Positions 35,484 through 43,486 of a stretch of DNA of 64,000 nucleotides are shown piece by piece; positions within the stretch are counted from its first letter, which is position 1, and the number at the start of each line of letters is the position of its first letter. The stretch covers positions 78,020-142,019 of the forward strand of contig JAVBSC010000019.1 in assembly GCA_031547305.1 (NCBI GenBank), given 5' to 3'. Origin of the DNA: JAVBSC01 sp031547305. Its GTDB lineage: Bacteria; Desulfobacterota; Desulfovibrionia; Desulfovibrionales; Desulfovibrionaceae. Under the pieces are notes generated by a model, which saw only the letters and a program-made list of their open reading frames with translations, searched no databases and was not told where the DNA came from. A program made the position numbers and the translations under genes.

Positions 35484-36077
35484 CTATGGGGACTTTAATT
35501 CGCGGATTATACGGCAGGGATTGCCGGCGGCCAGGACATAAGGAGGCACGTCGTGGTTGACCACGGAGCCGGCGCCTATGGTGCTGCCCTCGCCCACAGT
35601 GACTCCTGGCAGGAGAATGGAGCCGCCGCCGATCCAGCATTTGTCGCCGACTTTAACCGGCGCGCTTTTATCCAGATAGCGCGGCCCGTCGCCGGCAAGT
35701 TCGCTGGGCATGAAACGGTCGTAGGGGCTTACGGTATGCCCAACGGCATAAATTTGAACAGCCGGGGCAATCAGCACATCGGCGCCTATGGTAATGTAAT
35801 TACAATCTAAAAATACGCAGTTGAAGTTGATAAAGGTATTATCGCCAATGCTTATGTGGCACCCGAAATCGCAAAAAAACGGCGGTTCAATCCAAACATG
35901 CTTTCCAATGGCGGCAAACAACTTAGCCAAAACAAAGGATCTTTCGTCCTCCTCCGCTTCAAGCATGTGATTGTAAACCGCCAACAGACTTCGGCCCTTG
36001 CGGTACAGGGCGGTAAGCTCCGGATCCCTTGGGTTGTACGGCTGTCCGGCCAGCATTTTAGCCCGTTCGCTCATCAT
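35484..36077 (-). CDS. Maltose/galactoside O-acetyltransferase family enzyme
   Basis: A 197-residue acetyl-CoA-dependent sugar acetyltransferase. The N-terminal Mac domain reads MLAGQPYNPRDPELTALYRK, and the left-handed beta-helix repeats follow (GCHISIGDNTFINFNCVF, ITIGADVLIAP). The catalytic His is in YAVGHTVSPYDR, and the tail GGGSILLPGVTVGEGSTIGA is standard for LacA/Maa. Two tandem ATGs start the frame; GAGG lies nine bases before the first. It converges on the HPP gene and is divergent from the triose-phosphate isomerase gene across 240 bases without another gene. Confidence 0.92.
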   Translation of the reverse strand: MMSERAKMLAGQPYNPRDPELTALYRKGRSLLAVYNHMLEAEEDERSFVLAKLFAAIGKHVWIEPPFFCDFGCHISIGDNTFINFNCVFLDCNYITIGADVLIAPAVQIYAVGHTVSPYDRFMPSELAGDGPRYLDKSAPVKVGDKCWIGGGSILLPGVTVGEGSTIGAGSVVNHDVPPYVLAAGNPCRIIRELKSP

Positions 36078-36317
36078 CAGGTAAGACCTCTATAATAGTA
36101 TGGGAACAATCGCGCAGAAACGCTATCATATTTTATGAGCAAGTAAAGATGGCGTGTTCAATCCGCTCTGCCCCTTATTTAGCGGCAATCATGGGAGCGG
36201 TTTGATATTGAAGCCGCCGGCGTCAGAAAGCGGATGCATTTTTTTTTAAATGATAGTAACCTGCAGGCAGAGGTGTTTCGCGGAAAAATTGAACACTGCA
36301 CATAAAGGAGTCTATAT

Positions 36318-37208
36318 ATGGCGTTATCGCATATTTTTGTGAATCTTAAGCGTTTTGATATTTCGGACGCTCTTGGCGGCGTTTGCCCGTCAACGGATCC
36401 GGAACTGTGGATCAAAGAAGTTATGCGTGAATCCCTGAGCCTGGGCCTGGACAAGGACAAACGCATGGAACTGGCTTTTTTCCTGCCGGAAGGCCTGATC
36501 CTGCCGGCTAAAGCCATCCTCGCCGGCAGCGGAATTTCCATTGGCTGCCAGGGAGTGTTCCGCGAGGACGTGGCCCCGGGCGGAAATTTTGGGGCCTTCA
36601 CCACTCTGCGCACCGCCAAGGCGGCCCGCAACTTGGGCTGCGAATGGGCCTTGATCGGGCATTCCGAGGAGCGCAAGAACCTGTTGGACGTTATGGCCGC
36701 TTATGATCCGGATTTGCGGGCCAAACCGGAAAAACTCTCCGCCGGTTACGCTGCCGTGGAAGCCTGGCTGCGCGCCTGCGTGCAGCGGGCGGCCGAAGCC
36801 GGCCTTAAAGTTTTGCTGTGCATAGGCGAGAACGCGGAAGAACGGGCCGCCGGCCCCAGTCATTTCCTGTCCGTCCTGCAAAGCCAGATTAGCTCCGCTT
36901 TGTCAGGAACTTCTCTGGACGGGCGGGCCGCCATAGCCTACGAGCCCATCTGGGCCATCGGCCCCGGCAAAACTCCGCCCGACGGCGCGACCATTCGTTC
37001 CACCCTGGACGCCGTGCGTGACATCCTCAAAAACAACGGCCTGGGGAGCGTTCCGGTGGTTTACGGAGGCGGATTGAAAAAAGAGAACGCGGCCGAGGTG
37101 CGTTCCGCCGGCAGCGACGGCGGACTGATCGCCCTGACCCGCTTTACCGGCAAGATTGGCTTTTCGGCCAAGGATCTGCACGAGATTGCGAGTTTGTATT
37201 TGGGATGA
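36318..37208 (+). CDS. Divergent triose-phosphate isomerase family protein
   Basis: A TIM-barrel isomerase that keeps the catalytic set: Lys in VNLKRFD (usual N-x-K), His in ALIGHSEERKN and Glu in IAYEPIWAIGPGKTP, whose loop-6 sequence is close to the usual form. It is 296 residues, against about 250 for typical TpiA. The extra length lies mainly in a longer N-terminal segment after the Lys (SDALGGVCPSTDPELWIKEV) and an insert around 125-150. The usual YGGSV phosphate-binding motif reads YGGGLKKENA, and the first strand lacks the typical GNWKMNG. It may be a housekeeping TpiA or a paralogue for another phosphosugar. AAAGGAG precedes the ATG. Confidence 0.8.
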   Translation: MALSHIFVNLKRFDISDALGGVCPSTDPELWIKEVMRESLSLGLDKDKRMELAFFLPEGLILPAKAILAGSGISIGCQGVFREDVAPGGNFGAFTTLRTAKAARNLGCEWALIGHSEERKNLLDVMAAYDPDLRAKPEKLSAGYAAVEAWLRACVQRAAEAGLKVLLCIGENAEERAAGPSHFLSVLQSQISSALSGTSLDGRAAIAYEPIWAIGPGKTPPDGATIRSTLDAVRDILKNNGLGSVPVVYGGGLKKENAAEVRSAGSDGGLIALTRFTGKIGFSAKDLHEIASLYLG

Positions 37209-37214
37209 GCCCTA

Positions 37215-37341
37215 CGGCATTTCAACTTTGAAATGCCGCGTCATGGCTGGCGCTGCCCGGCCATGGCCGCCGCGCAGGCGTAGGCGAAACTTGTTTCGCC
37301 GTTAAGCGCCGAAGCGAGCGTCTTAAAGCTAAAATGCTCTA
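37215..37341 (+). repeat. Dispersed stem-loop repeat, copy 2
   Basis: CGGCATTTCA (37215-37224), loop ACTT, TGAAATGCCG (37229-37238) is a perfect 10-bp hairpin. It is followed by a GC-rich middle with GCGCCGAAGCGAGCG and ends in CTAAAATGCTCTA near 37341. That end is the inverse of the TAGAGCATTT that opens copy 1, so the unit has imperfect inverted ends, like a MITE or REP element. It lies between the isomerase stop and its terminator. Confidence 0.6.
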
Positions 37342-37353
37342 AAGAAAGGCTGA

Positions 37354-37393
37354 AAAGGCATTGATTCCCGTTTTCGCTGGAATCAATGCCTTT
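37354..37393. terminator. Strong hairpin terminator between convergent genes
   Basis: A perfect 15-bp stem, AAAGGCATTGATTCC at 37354-37368 with its complement at 37379-37393, around a 10-base loop. On the plus strand GGTTTTT follows the stem. The A-run at the left edge lets it also work for the tetR end. Confidence 0.88.
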
Positions 37394-37418
37394 GGTTTTT
37401 ATGCCTTATCAATATTCG

Positions 37419-37441
37419 GGGAGCCGCGAGGCTCCCTTTTT
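37419..37441 (+). terminator. Second intrinsic terminator after the isomerase gene
   Basis: GGGAGCC-GCGA-GGCTCCC followed by TTTTT. It forms a tandem pair with the hairpin at 37354-37393. Confidence 0.88.
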
Positions 37442-37453
37442 GTCCGCTCAGGC

Positions 37454-38035
37454 CTAAGCGCCCAGCGTTGCGGTAAATGTGTCCAGCACGGTTTGCAAAA
37501 ATGCGTCTGAAGGAGCGATAAAACCGAAGTGCACGCCCCTGGCCAGGCCCACCAGGGCGCAGGCGGCCAGGCTGGCCATATGCGCGGCATTGAGGTTTGG
37601 CTTTATGCTGCCGTCCGTCTGGCCGTCCAGGATGATTTGCAGAAAATAGTCCGTGATATAATCGTAAATGGCCTGGATTTCCCGAAAAACCGGATCTTTG
37701 CTTTCGCCATAGCGGGCCGGGGCGTCCCGGAAAAAAAGGCGGAACTCCTGGTGGTGGTTTTCCAGAAAGCCGTAAAAGACACGGATGGCGGTCAGAAAAC
37801 GTTCCATTTGCGTTCCCGGCCAGGAGGCCGGCATGTTGCGTTCGAATTCCTGGCGCGTTTTCTGATGCAGCCCCACGATGATATCCAAAAAAATATCATC
37901 TTTGGTCTTGAAATGCCTGAATATGGTTCCCTCGGCCACCTTGGCCTTTTTGGCCAGCAGCGCGGTGCTGGTGTTGGCAAAGCCGCGCTCCGCGAACAAC
38001 CTGGCCGCGGCCTTGAGAATGTCGTCTTTTTTCAT
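37454..38035 (-). CDS. TetR-family transcriptional regulator
   Basis: A 193-residue repressor. The N-terminal helix-turn-helix (ILKAAARLFAERGFANTSTA, then AKVAEGTIFRHFKTKDDIF) is typical of TetR. The C-terminal ligand-binding domain is helical and ends near FTATLGA. Its start overlaps the dxs stop by four bases (ATGA), so it is translated as the last gene of the isoprenoid run. That is an unusual home for a TetR regulator. It may sense a pathway product or lipid, or control genes elsewhere. The ligand is unknown. Confidence 0.9.
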   Translation of the reverse strand: MKKDDILKAAARLFAERGFANTSTALLAKKAKVAEGTIFRHFKTKDDIFLDIIVGLHQKTRQEFERNMPASWPGTQMERFLTAIRVFYGFLENHHQEFRLFFRDAPARYGESKDPVFREIQAIYDYITDYFLQIILDGQTDGSIKPNLNAAHMASLAACALVGLARGVHFGFIAPSDAFLQTVLDTFTATLGA

Positions 38036-39957
38036 GACGCCAGCGCCCGCATCGTTTTCAGGATGCTTTCCGTATCTATGGAGCAGAAATGCCGCAGGAT
38101 TTTTGCCGCCCCATGCGTTACAAAGGAATCGGCTATGCCCAGCCGGCGTACGGTACAGCCGGCCAGCGCGTCGTGATCGCTGAGGAATTCCAGCACGGCG
38201 GAGCCAAAGCCGCCGGCCAGTGCGTTTTCCTCCAGCAGGAGCAATTTTTTGTTGGCCCTGGCCAGTTCCAAAAGCTGTTTTTCCGGCAGGGGCTTTACCC
38301 AGCGGGCGTCAAAAATTGTGGGGCACAGGCCGGTCAACTCTTTAAACTCCTCAGCGGCGGCCATGGCCGGGTAAACCCGGCTGCCCACGGCGATTGCCGC
38401 CAGGCCGCAATCGCCCTCCAGCAGCACCTCTCCCATGCCGGGAGTAAGGAGCGGCGGGTTGCCGGCAAGTTCCACCCCCACTCCGGCCGCCCTGGGGTAA
38501 CGGATGGCCACCGGGCCGTCCAGGCTCAGGCCGGTGCGCAGGGCGGACCGCAATTCAGCCTCATCCCTGGGGGCCAGAATTTTCAGGTTGGGGATGCAGC
38601 GCAGGTAGGACAGGTCAAAAACTCCGTGGTGGGTGGGGCCGTCCTCTCCCACCAGGCCGCCGCGATCCAGGCAGAACAGCACCGGCAGGTTCTGCAGGCA
38701 GACGTCGTGAATGACCTGGTCAAAAGAGCGCTGCAAAAAGGTGGAGTAAATGGCCACCACCGGCCGCAGTCCCTGGGCGGCCAGGCCGGCGGCAAAGGTT
38801 ACGGCATGCTGTTCGCAGATGCCCACGTCAATGAAGCGCTCCGGAAAACGCCCGGCAAAGGCGGTCAGGCCGGTGCCTTCCGGCATGGCCGCGGTAATGG
38901 CCACAATGCGGGGATCCTGCTCCGCCAGTTTGATGATGCTTTGGGCGAACACTTCGGTATAGCTCGGCACCTGGGCCGTGCCCGGCGCCGCCGGGGCGGA
39001 TTTAAGCGCTTTGCCGGTTTCCGGCTCAAAGCGCCCCACCCCGTGATAATCCGTGGGGTTCGCCTCAGCCGGGGCATAGCCTTTGCCCTTGGTGGTGAGC
39101 ACGTGCACAAGCACCGGGCCGTCCATGTCCGCGGCCAGGCGCAGGGCCGTGTCCAGGGCTTCCAGATCGTGTCCCTTGACCGGGCCTATGTATTTGAAGT
39201 GCAGGGCCTCAAAAGCCAGGGAGCGGGTAAAGAAGGTCTTGAAACTGCTTTTGCTGCGCCGGGCTATGTCCAGCATGTCATCGCCCACGCCGGGAATGGA
39301 TTGCAGAAAACCTTCCATTTCCTTTTTCACTCGCCTGACCCAGGGCAGATACATGTTGCGGCTCATGAAGAAAGAAAGCGCGCCCACGTTTTTTGAAATG
39401 GACATGGCGTTGTCGTTGAGCACCACAATCAACGGTTTGCCCATAGCCCCGGCCTGGTTCATGGCTTCATAGGCCATGCCGCCGGTCATGGCGCCGTCGC
39501 CGACCACCGCCACGACATGATGCTTGAGCCCGGCCAGTTCCCTGGCTTTGACCATGCCCAGGGCGGCGGACAGGGCCGTTGAGGCGTGCCCTACTCCGAA
39601 ATGATCGTAAGGGCTTTCTTCCCGGCGCGGGAACCCGCACAGGCCGCCGTACTGGCGCAGGGTGTCAAAATCCCCGGCCCGGCCGGTCAGCAGTTTGTAA
39701 GCATAGCTCTGGTGGCCGACATCCCAGAGGATCTTGTCTTCTTGCGCGTCAAAGGCGCGCAGCAGGGCAATGGTAAGTTCCACAACCCCCAGGGAGGGGG
39801 CCAGGTGCCCGCCGGTTTTGGAAACCGTGGCAATGATGCGCTCGCGCAGTTCCAGGGCCAGGGCTTCCTGTTCCGGCTGCGTAAAGTCGCGCAGAACGGA
39901 AGGGGAGGACACCCTGGCGAGCAGGCTTGGCGTACAGTTGTTAAAAGCATCCTTCAT
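38032..39957 (-). CDS. dxs: 1-deoxy-D-xylulose-5-phosphate synthase
   Basis: The first enzyme of the MEP pathway, joining pyruvate and glyceraldehyde 3-phosphate with thiamine diphosphate. It has 641 residues. Signatures: SKTGGHLAPSLGVVELTIAL, DVGHQSYAYKLLTGR, VVGDGAMTGGMAYEAMNQAG, the acidic dyad region LIVVLNDNAMSISKNVGAL, and DVGICEQHAVTFAAGLAAQG. ATG 39957 overlaps the ispA stop by one base (TGATG). Confidence 0.97.
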   Translation of the reverse strand: MKDAFNNCTPSLLARVSSPSVLRDFTQPEQEALALELRERIIATVSKTGGHLAPSLGVVELTIALLRAFDAQEDKILWDVGHQSYAYKLLTGRAGDFDTLRQYGGLCGFPRREESPYDHFGVGHASTALSAALGMVKARELAGLKHHVVAVVGDGAMTGGMAYEAMNQAGAMGKPLIVVLNDNAMSISKNVGALSFFMSRNMYLPWVRRVKKEMEGFLQSIPGVGDDMLDIARRSKSSFKTFFTRSLAFEALHFKYIGPVKGHDLEALDTALRLAADMDGPVLVHVLTTKGKGYAPAEANPTDYHGVGRFEPETGKALKSAPAAPGTAQVPSYTEVFAQSIIKLAEQDPRIVAITAAMPEGTGLTAFAGRFPERFIDVGICEQHAVTFAAGLAAQGLRPVVAIYSTFLQRSFDQVIHDVCLQNLPVLFCLDRGGLVGEDGPTHHGVFDLSYLRCIPNLKILAPRDEAELRSALRTGLSLDGPVAIRYPRAAGVGVELAGNPPLLTPGMGEVLLEGDCGLAAIAVGSRVYPAMAAAEEFKELTGLCPTIFDARWVKPLPEKQLLELARANKKLLLLEENALAGGFGSAVLEFLSDHDALAGCTVRRLGIADSFVTHGAAKILRHFCSIDTESILKTMRALAS

Positions 39958-40856
39958 CAATAAACCCTATCCGCTATATACTGGGCAAGCGCCCGCAGAA
40001 AATCGGCTTCCGGACCGGCGTACCCGGCCAGGGCGGCTTTTGCCCCGGCAACTTCATCAAGGGCCGCTTCCCGGCTTCCGGCCAGTCCGAGCAGGGCCGG
40101 GTATGTCTGCTTGCCCTGCTCCGCGTCTTTGCCCGCTGTTTTGCCAAGGGTGGCGGCATCGCTTGTTTCATCAAGAATATCGTCGGTAATCTGAAACGCT
40201 ATGCCCAAAGCCGTGCCGTAAGCCTCCACCCGCTCCAGATCCGCTTTGGCCGCTCCGGCCAGAAGCGCCCCGCTAAGACAGGCGGCCCGCAGCAAAGCCC
40301 CGGTTTTCAGGGCGTGCATGCGCCGGAGTTCTTCCAGAGAAATGCTTCCCCGGCCGGTGTATTGCATGTCCAGAAACTGTCCGCCGACCATACCGCCGGA
40401 GCCGGCGGCCGAAGCGATCAGGGCCAGCGCTTTCAGCGCAAGCTCCGGGCGCACGGAATTGTTCAGGCCGCAGGAGGCCATAAAGGCAAAAGCGTCGGTA
40501 AGCAGAGCGTCCCCGGCCAGAATGGCCGAGGCTTCGCCAAAGCGCTTGTGGCTGGTCGGCTTGCCGCGCCGCAGGTCGTCATTGTCCATGGCCGGCAGAT
40601 CGTCGTGAATCAGCGAATAGCTGTGAATGCACTCAATGGCCGCGGCAAAGGGCAGCATTTTCTCTTTTTCCAGCCCGAACAGTCCGCCGCAGTTCAGGCA
40701 GAGCACCGGCCGCAGGCGTTTGCCGCCGGCCAGCAGGCTGTAATACCTGGCTTCGCGCAGGCCTGGCGGCATATCCGCGGCGTCCAGGCATCCGGCCAGA
40801 AAAGCTTCCACAAATGAGGCTTCCTGTTTTAATCTGGCTTTGACCGGTTCCGGCAT
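39957..40856 (-). CDS. ispA: Polyprenyl synthetase (farnesyl/geranylgeranyl diphosphate synthase)
   Basis: A short-chain trans-prenyltransferase of 299 residues that condenses isopentenyl and allylic diphosphates. The first Asp-rich motif is SLIHDDLPAMDNDDLRRG and the second is AFQITDDILDETSDAA; LLAGGKRLRPVLCL and KTGALLRAAC are further conserved blocks. The frame is open to 40970, but MPEPVKARLKQ at 40856, one base after the xseB stop, is the family-like start. Confidence 0.93.
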   Translation of the reverse strand: MPEPVKARLKQEASFVEAFLAGCLDAADMPPGLREARYYSLLAGGKRLRPVLCLNCGGLFGLEKEKMLPFAAAIECIHSYSLIHDDLPAMDNDDLRRGKPTSHKRFGEASAILAGDALLTDAFAFMASCGLNNSVRPELALKALALIASAAGSGGMVGGQFLDMQYTGRGSISLEELRRMHALKTGALLRAACLSGALLAGAAKADLERVEAYGTALGIAFQITDDILDETSDAATLGKTAGKDAEQGKQTYPALLGLAGSREAALDEVAGAKAALAGYAGPEADFLRALAQYIADRVY

Positions 40857-40857
40857 A

Positions 40858-41091
40858 TCAGGCTCCGCCGGGATCCTTGGGCGCAAAGGCTTCCAGGCCC
40901 TGTTCAGTATACATTTTAATTTCCAGTTTGGCGTTTTCCAGTAGTTCCCGGCAGGCGCGGACCAGCCCAAGTCCTTCCTTGTACATGGCCACGCTTTCCT
41001 CCAGTGAAAGCCCGCCCTGCTCCAGGGCGCGGACTATTTCCTGCAGGCGAAGCATGCGGCCTTCAAAATCGGTTTTATTTTCTTCCGCCAT
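40858..41091 (-). CDS. xseB: Exodeoxyribonuclease VII small subunit
   Basis: A 77-residue small subunit. The conserved core is LRLQEIVRALEQGGLSLEES followed by YKEGLGLVRACRELLENAKL, which forms the helical subunit that binds XseA. I start at ATG 41091, five bases after the peptidase stop, rather than at the upstream ATG of a longer frame. It leaves one base before ispA. Confidence 0.93.
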   Translation of the reverse strand: MAEENKTDFEGRMLRLQEIVRALEQGGLSLEESVAMYKEGLGLVRACRELLENAKLEIKMYTEQGLEAFAPKDPGGA

Positions 41092-41095
41092 GGCG

Positions 41096-42097
41096 TCACT
41101 TTTTAGCTGGAGAGAGGTTGCCTGAATTCTCATACAGGGATGTGGTCCCGCTCCCACGCGGCGCCGCCTTAACCTGGGGCTTGGGCTTTTCCTCCAACGG
41201 CGGCGGCATGTCCGGGAGCAGCGGGGCCGGGTTGACTATTTCGCCCAGGACGGCCAGGCTCAGGTGCAGGTGCGGTCCGGTGACCCGGCCGGTGCTGCCG
41301 ACCAGCCCCAGAATTTCATCTTTGGCCACCGCCTGGCCTTCGCGCACTTTAAAAGCGGAAAGATGCATGTACAGAGTATACACCCCAAGGCCGTGATCCA
41401 CAATCACGCAATTGCCGGCGAAGTACTGCTCCTCGGCCAGCACTACCCTGCCGGCCGCGCAGGCTTTGACGGGATCGCCCTGGGCCGCGCGCAAATCCAG
41501 ACCTTTATGCTGGCTGCGCGGCTGGTTGTTGAAGATACGGCGCAGGCCGTACACGCTGCTTACCGTGCCGGGCACCGGCCTGCTCAAGGGAAAGGCCAGG
41601 AACTGCTCCGGGCTTATGCGGCTGAGAACGGCGGCGGTCTTTTTTCTTTCCCGCTCGATCCTTTCGGACAGCGAGGGATCCGGGGTCACGTACTTCTGTT
41701 CCACCGTAAGGCTTTGCACCGGATATTCCCGCTTGCGCACAGGCAGGCTCAGAGCCTGGCTTGGTCCGGCTTTGCCGTTCCCCAGGCCGACGACCAGGGT
41801 GAGGGATTTTTCACCCGCGTTAAGCGGCACGGAAAGCAAAAATTCGCACAGAACGTTCGGGTCGTTTTCCGTGCTTGCGGCCGGCTGCCGGGCCACGAAG
41901 AATTTTTTTCCCCGCCACTCCGCCTGCACTCCGGGCAGATCTTGCCGTGAACGGACTTTTACCAAAAAAGGCTCGCCGGCCCAGATTTGGGCCGGGGCCT
42001 CCACGCTGATAGCGTCCTCTCCCGCCGCATTGCCGGCAAAAGCGCCTGAAAAGCCCGCGCAAAACGCCAGAAGGATAAAAAGAAGCTTGTTGCGCAT
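41096..42097 (-). CDS. M23-family (LytM) metallopeptidase, secreted
   Basis: A 333-residue protein with an N-terminal signal peptide (LLFILLAFCAGFSGAFA), a beta-rich N-terminal domain (about 30-135), a coiled linker (SERIERERKKTAAVLSRI) and the LytM domain (about 170-290). The zinc ligands are His and Asp in SQHKGLDLRAA and the final His-x-His in GPHLHLSLAV. All are kept, so it is likely an active peptidoglycan endopeptidase, or it acts as an amidase activator. The C-terminal tail is Pro/Lys-rich. It sits between xseA and xseB, one base from the former. Confidence 0.9.
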   Translation of the reverse strand: MRNKLLFILLAFCAGFSGAFAGNAAGEDAISVEAPAQIWAGEPFLVKVRSRQDLPGVQAEWRGKKFFVARQPAASTENDPNVLCEFLLSVPLNAGEKSLTLVVGLGNGKAGPSQALSLPVRKREYPVQSLTVEQKYVTPDPSLSERIERERKKTAAVLSRISPEQFLAFPLSRPVPGTVSSVYGLRRIFNNQPRSQHKGLDLRAAQGDPVKACAAGRVVLAEEQYFAGNCVIVDHGLGVYTLYMHLSAFKVREGQAVAKDEILGLVGSTGRVTGPHLHLSLAVLGEIVNPAPLLPDMPPPLEEKPKPQVKAAPRGSGTTSLYENSGNLSPAKK

Positions 42098-42098
42098 G

Positions 42099-43481
42099 TT
42101 ATCTCACCTGGACGGGCACCAGACCGTCTTTGAGTTGAATATCCAGCAGATCCCCCGGAGCGGCTTCGCTTTTGCTGCGCAAAAAAGAGCCGTCCGCCCT
42201 GCGGGCCAGGGCGTAGCCGCGCTCCAGAGGCTGCAAGGGGTTTAAGGCTGCCAGCAGGCCGTTCAAATGTCCGCAGTTCTGTTCCATTTCCGCCAGCAGG
42301 CGCTCCATGGCCGAATCCAGGCCGGAGCCGAGACGCTCCAGACGTTCCGTTCCGGCGGGCAGACAAACCGGAGGCTTGCGCAACACGGCTTCCAGAGCCT
42401 CCAGCCGGCCGCCCAGGCCGGCCAGGCAATGCGTCTGGGCCAGCGTGAGCCGCTGCTCCGCCTCCCTGAGGCGCTCGGCCCAATTGCCCAGGATGGCCGT
42501 GGGCGAAAGCAGGCCCAGGTTGCGCTCAAGCTGAAAAAGATTTTGCCCGCAAGCTCTGAACAGCGCCTCAAAAGCCCGGCTCAGGGCCATATCCATCTCA
42601 TCCGCCCGCTGCAGAAGCTCCCGGCGTTCCGGCCAGAGCAACTGGGCCGCGTGGCTTGGCGTGGCGGCCCGCACGTCAGCGGTCATGTCCGCCAGGCTCA
42701 CGTCCACCTCATGGCCGATTCCGGCCAGAACCGGCAGGCCGGAGCTGAAAATCGCCTCCGCCACCCGCTCGGAGTTGAAGGCCGCCAGATCCTCCAGGGA
42801 GCCGCCGCCCCGGATGAGCGCGATCACTTCCGCCCAGCCATCGGCGTTGGCCCCGGCTATGGCCGCCGCAATGGCGGGCGGGGCCTCATCGCCCTGCACC
42901 GGCACCGGGTGCAGGCGGACTTGCGCTCCAAAGCCGCGCTCCGAGCCGATGCGGATAAAGTCATGCACAGCCGCGCCACGCGGCGAGCTTACCAGGGCTA
43001 CCCGCAACGGGTTTGCCGGCAGGGGGCGCTTGCGCGAAGCGTCAAAATAGCCTTTGGCCGCCAGCCTGGCCTTGAGCAGCTCAAATTCCAGCTTCAGCCG
43101 CCCTTCACCGGCTTCCTGAACCAAATCCACCACCAGTTGGTAAGCCCCGCGCGGAGCGTAAACGCCGAGCCGGCCGGCGCAGACGACTTCCTGCCCTTCA
43201 GCCAGGGTCCGGGCCGGGCCGGGGCGCGGTCCGTCCTCATAAACTTCGCCGGTCAGGGGATCAAAGCTCTGTTCTTCTTTCTGGCTGCCTTTGAACCATA
43301 CAGCGGCCAGCAGCGCTTCCTCGTCCCGCAGGTTAAAATAGATGTGCCCGGAGCCCGGGCGGGACAGGTTGCCCACCTGGCCGCGCACCCAGACATACGG
43401 AAAAGCGCCTTCCAGCATGCCTTTGACGGCCAGGGTGAGTTCGCGCACCGTTAAAACGGAACCGCCTGGAAAATCCGGCAT
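42099..43481 (-). CDS. xseA: Exodeoxyribonuclease VII large subunit
   Basis: The catalytic subunit of exonuclease VII, which degrades single-stranded DNA in both directions. The N-terminal OB fold reads VWVRGQVGNLSRPGSGHIYF and LRDEEALLAAVWFKG. The catalytic region follows with ALVSSPRGAAVHDFIR, ALIRGGGSLEDLAAFNSE and GIGHEVDVSLADMTADVRA(ATPSHAAQ). It has 460 residues from ATG 43481; an in-frame TTG at 43499 overlaps the proS end and seems less likely. Confidence 0.95.
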   Translation of the reverse strand: MPDFPGGSVLTVRELTLAVKGMLEGAFPYVWVRGQVGNLSRPGSGHIYFNLRDEEALLAAVWFKGSQKEEQSFDPLTGEVYEDGPRPGPARTLAEGQEVVCAGRLGVYAPRGAYQLVVDLVQEAGEGRLKLEFELLKARLAAKGYFDASRKRPLPANPLRVALVSSPRGAAVHDFIRIGSERGFGAQVRLHPVPVQGDEAPPAIAAAIAGANADGWAEVIALIRGGGSLEDLAAFNSERVAEAIFSSGLPVLAGIGHEVDVSLADMTADVRAATPSHAAQLLWPERRELLQRADEMDMALSRAFEALFRACGQNLFQLERNLGLLSPTAILGNWAERLREAEQRLTLAQTHCLAGLGGRLEALEAVLRKPPVCLPAGTERLERLGSGLDSAMERLLAEMEQNCGHLNGLLAALNPLQPLERGYALARRADGSFLRSKSEAAPGDLLDIQLKDGLVPVQVR

Positions 43482-43486
43482 TTTGG

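Noticed and set aside
37399..37590. Short frame beyond the tetR stop
   Set aside because: It overlaps the terminator at 37419-37441 and tetR in another frame; no binding site.
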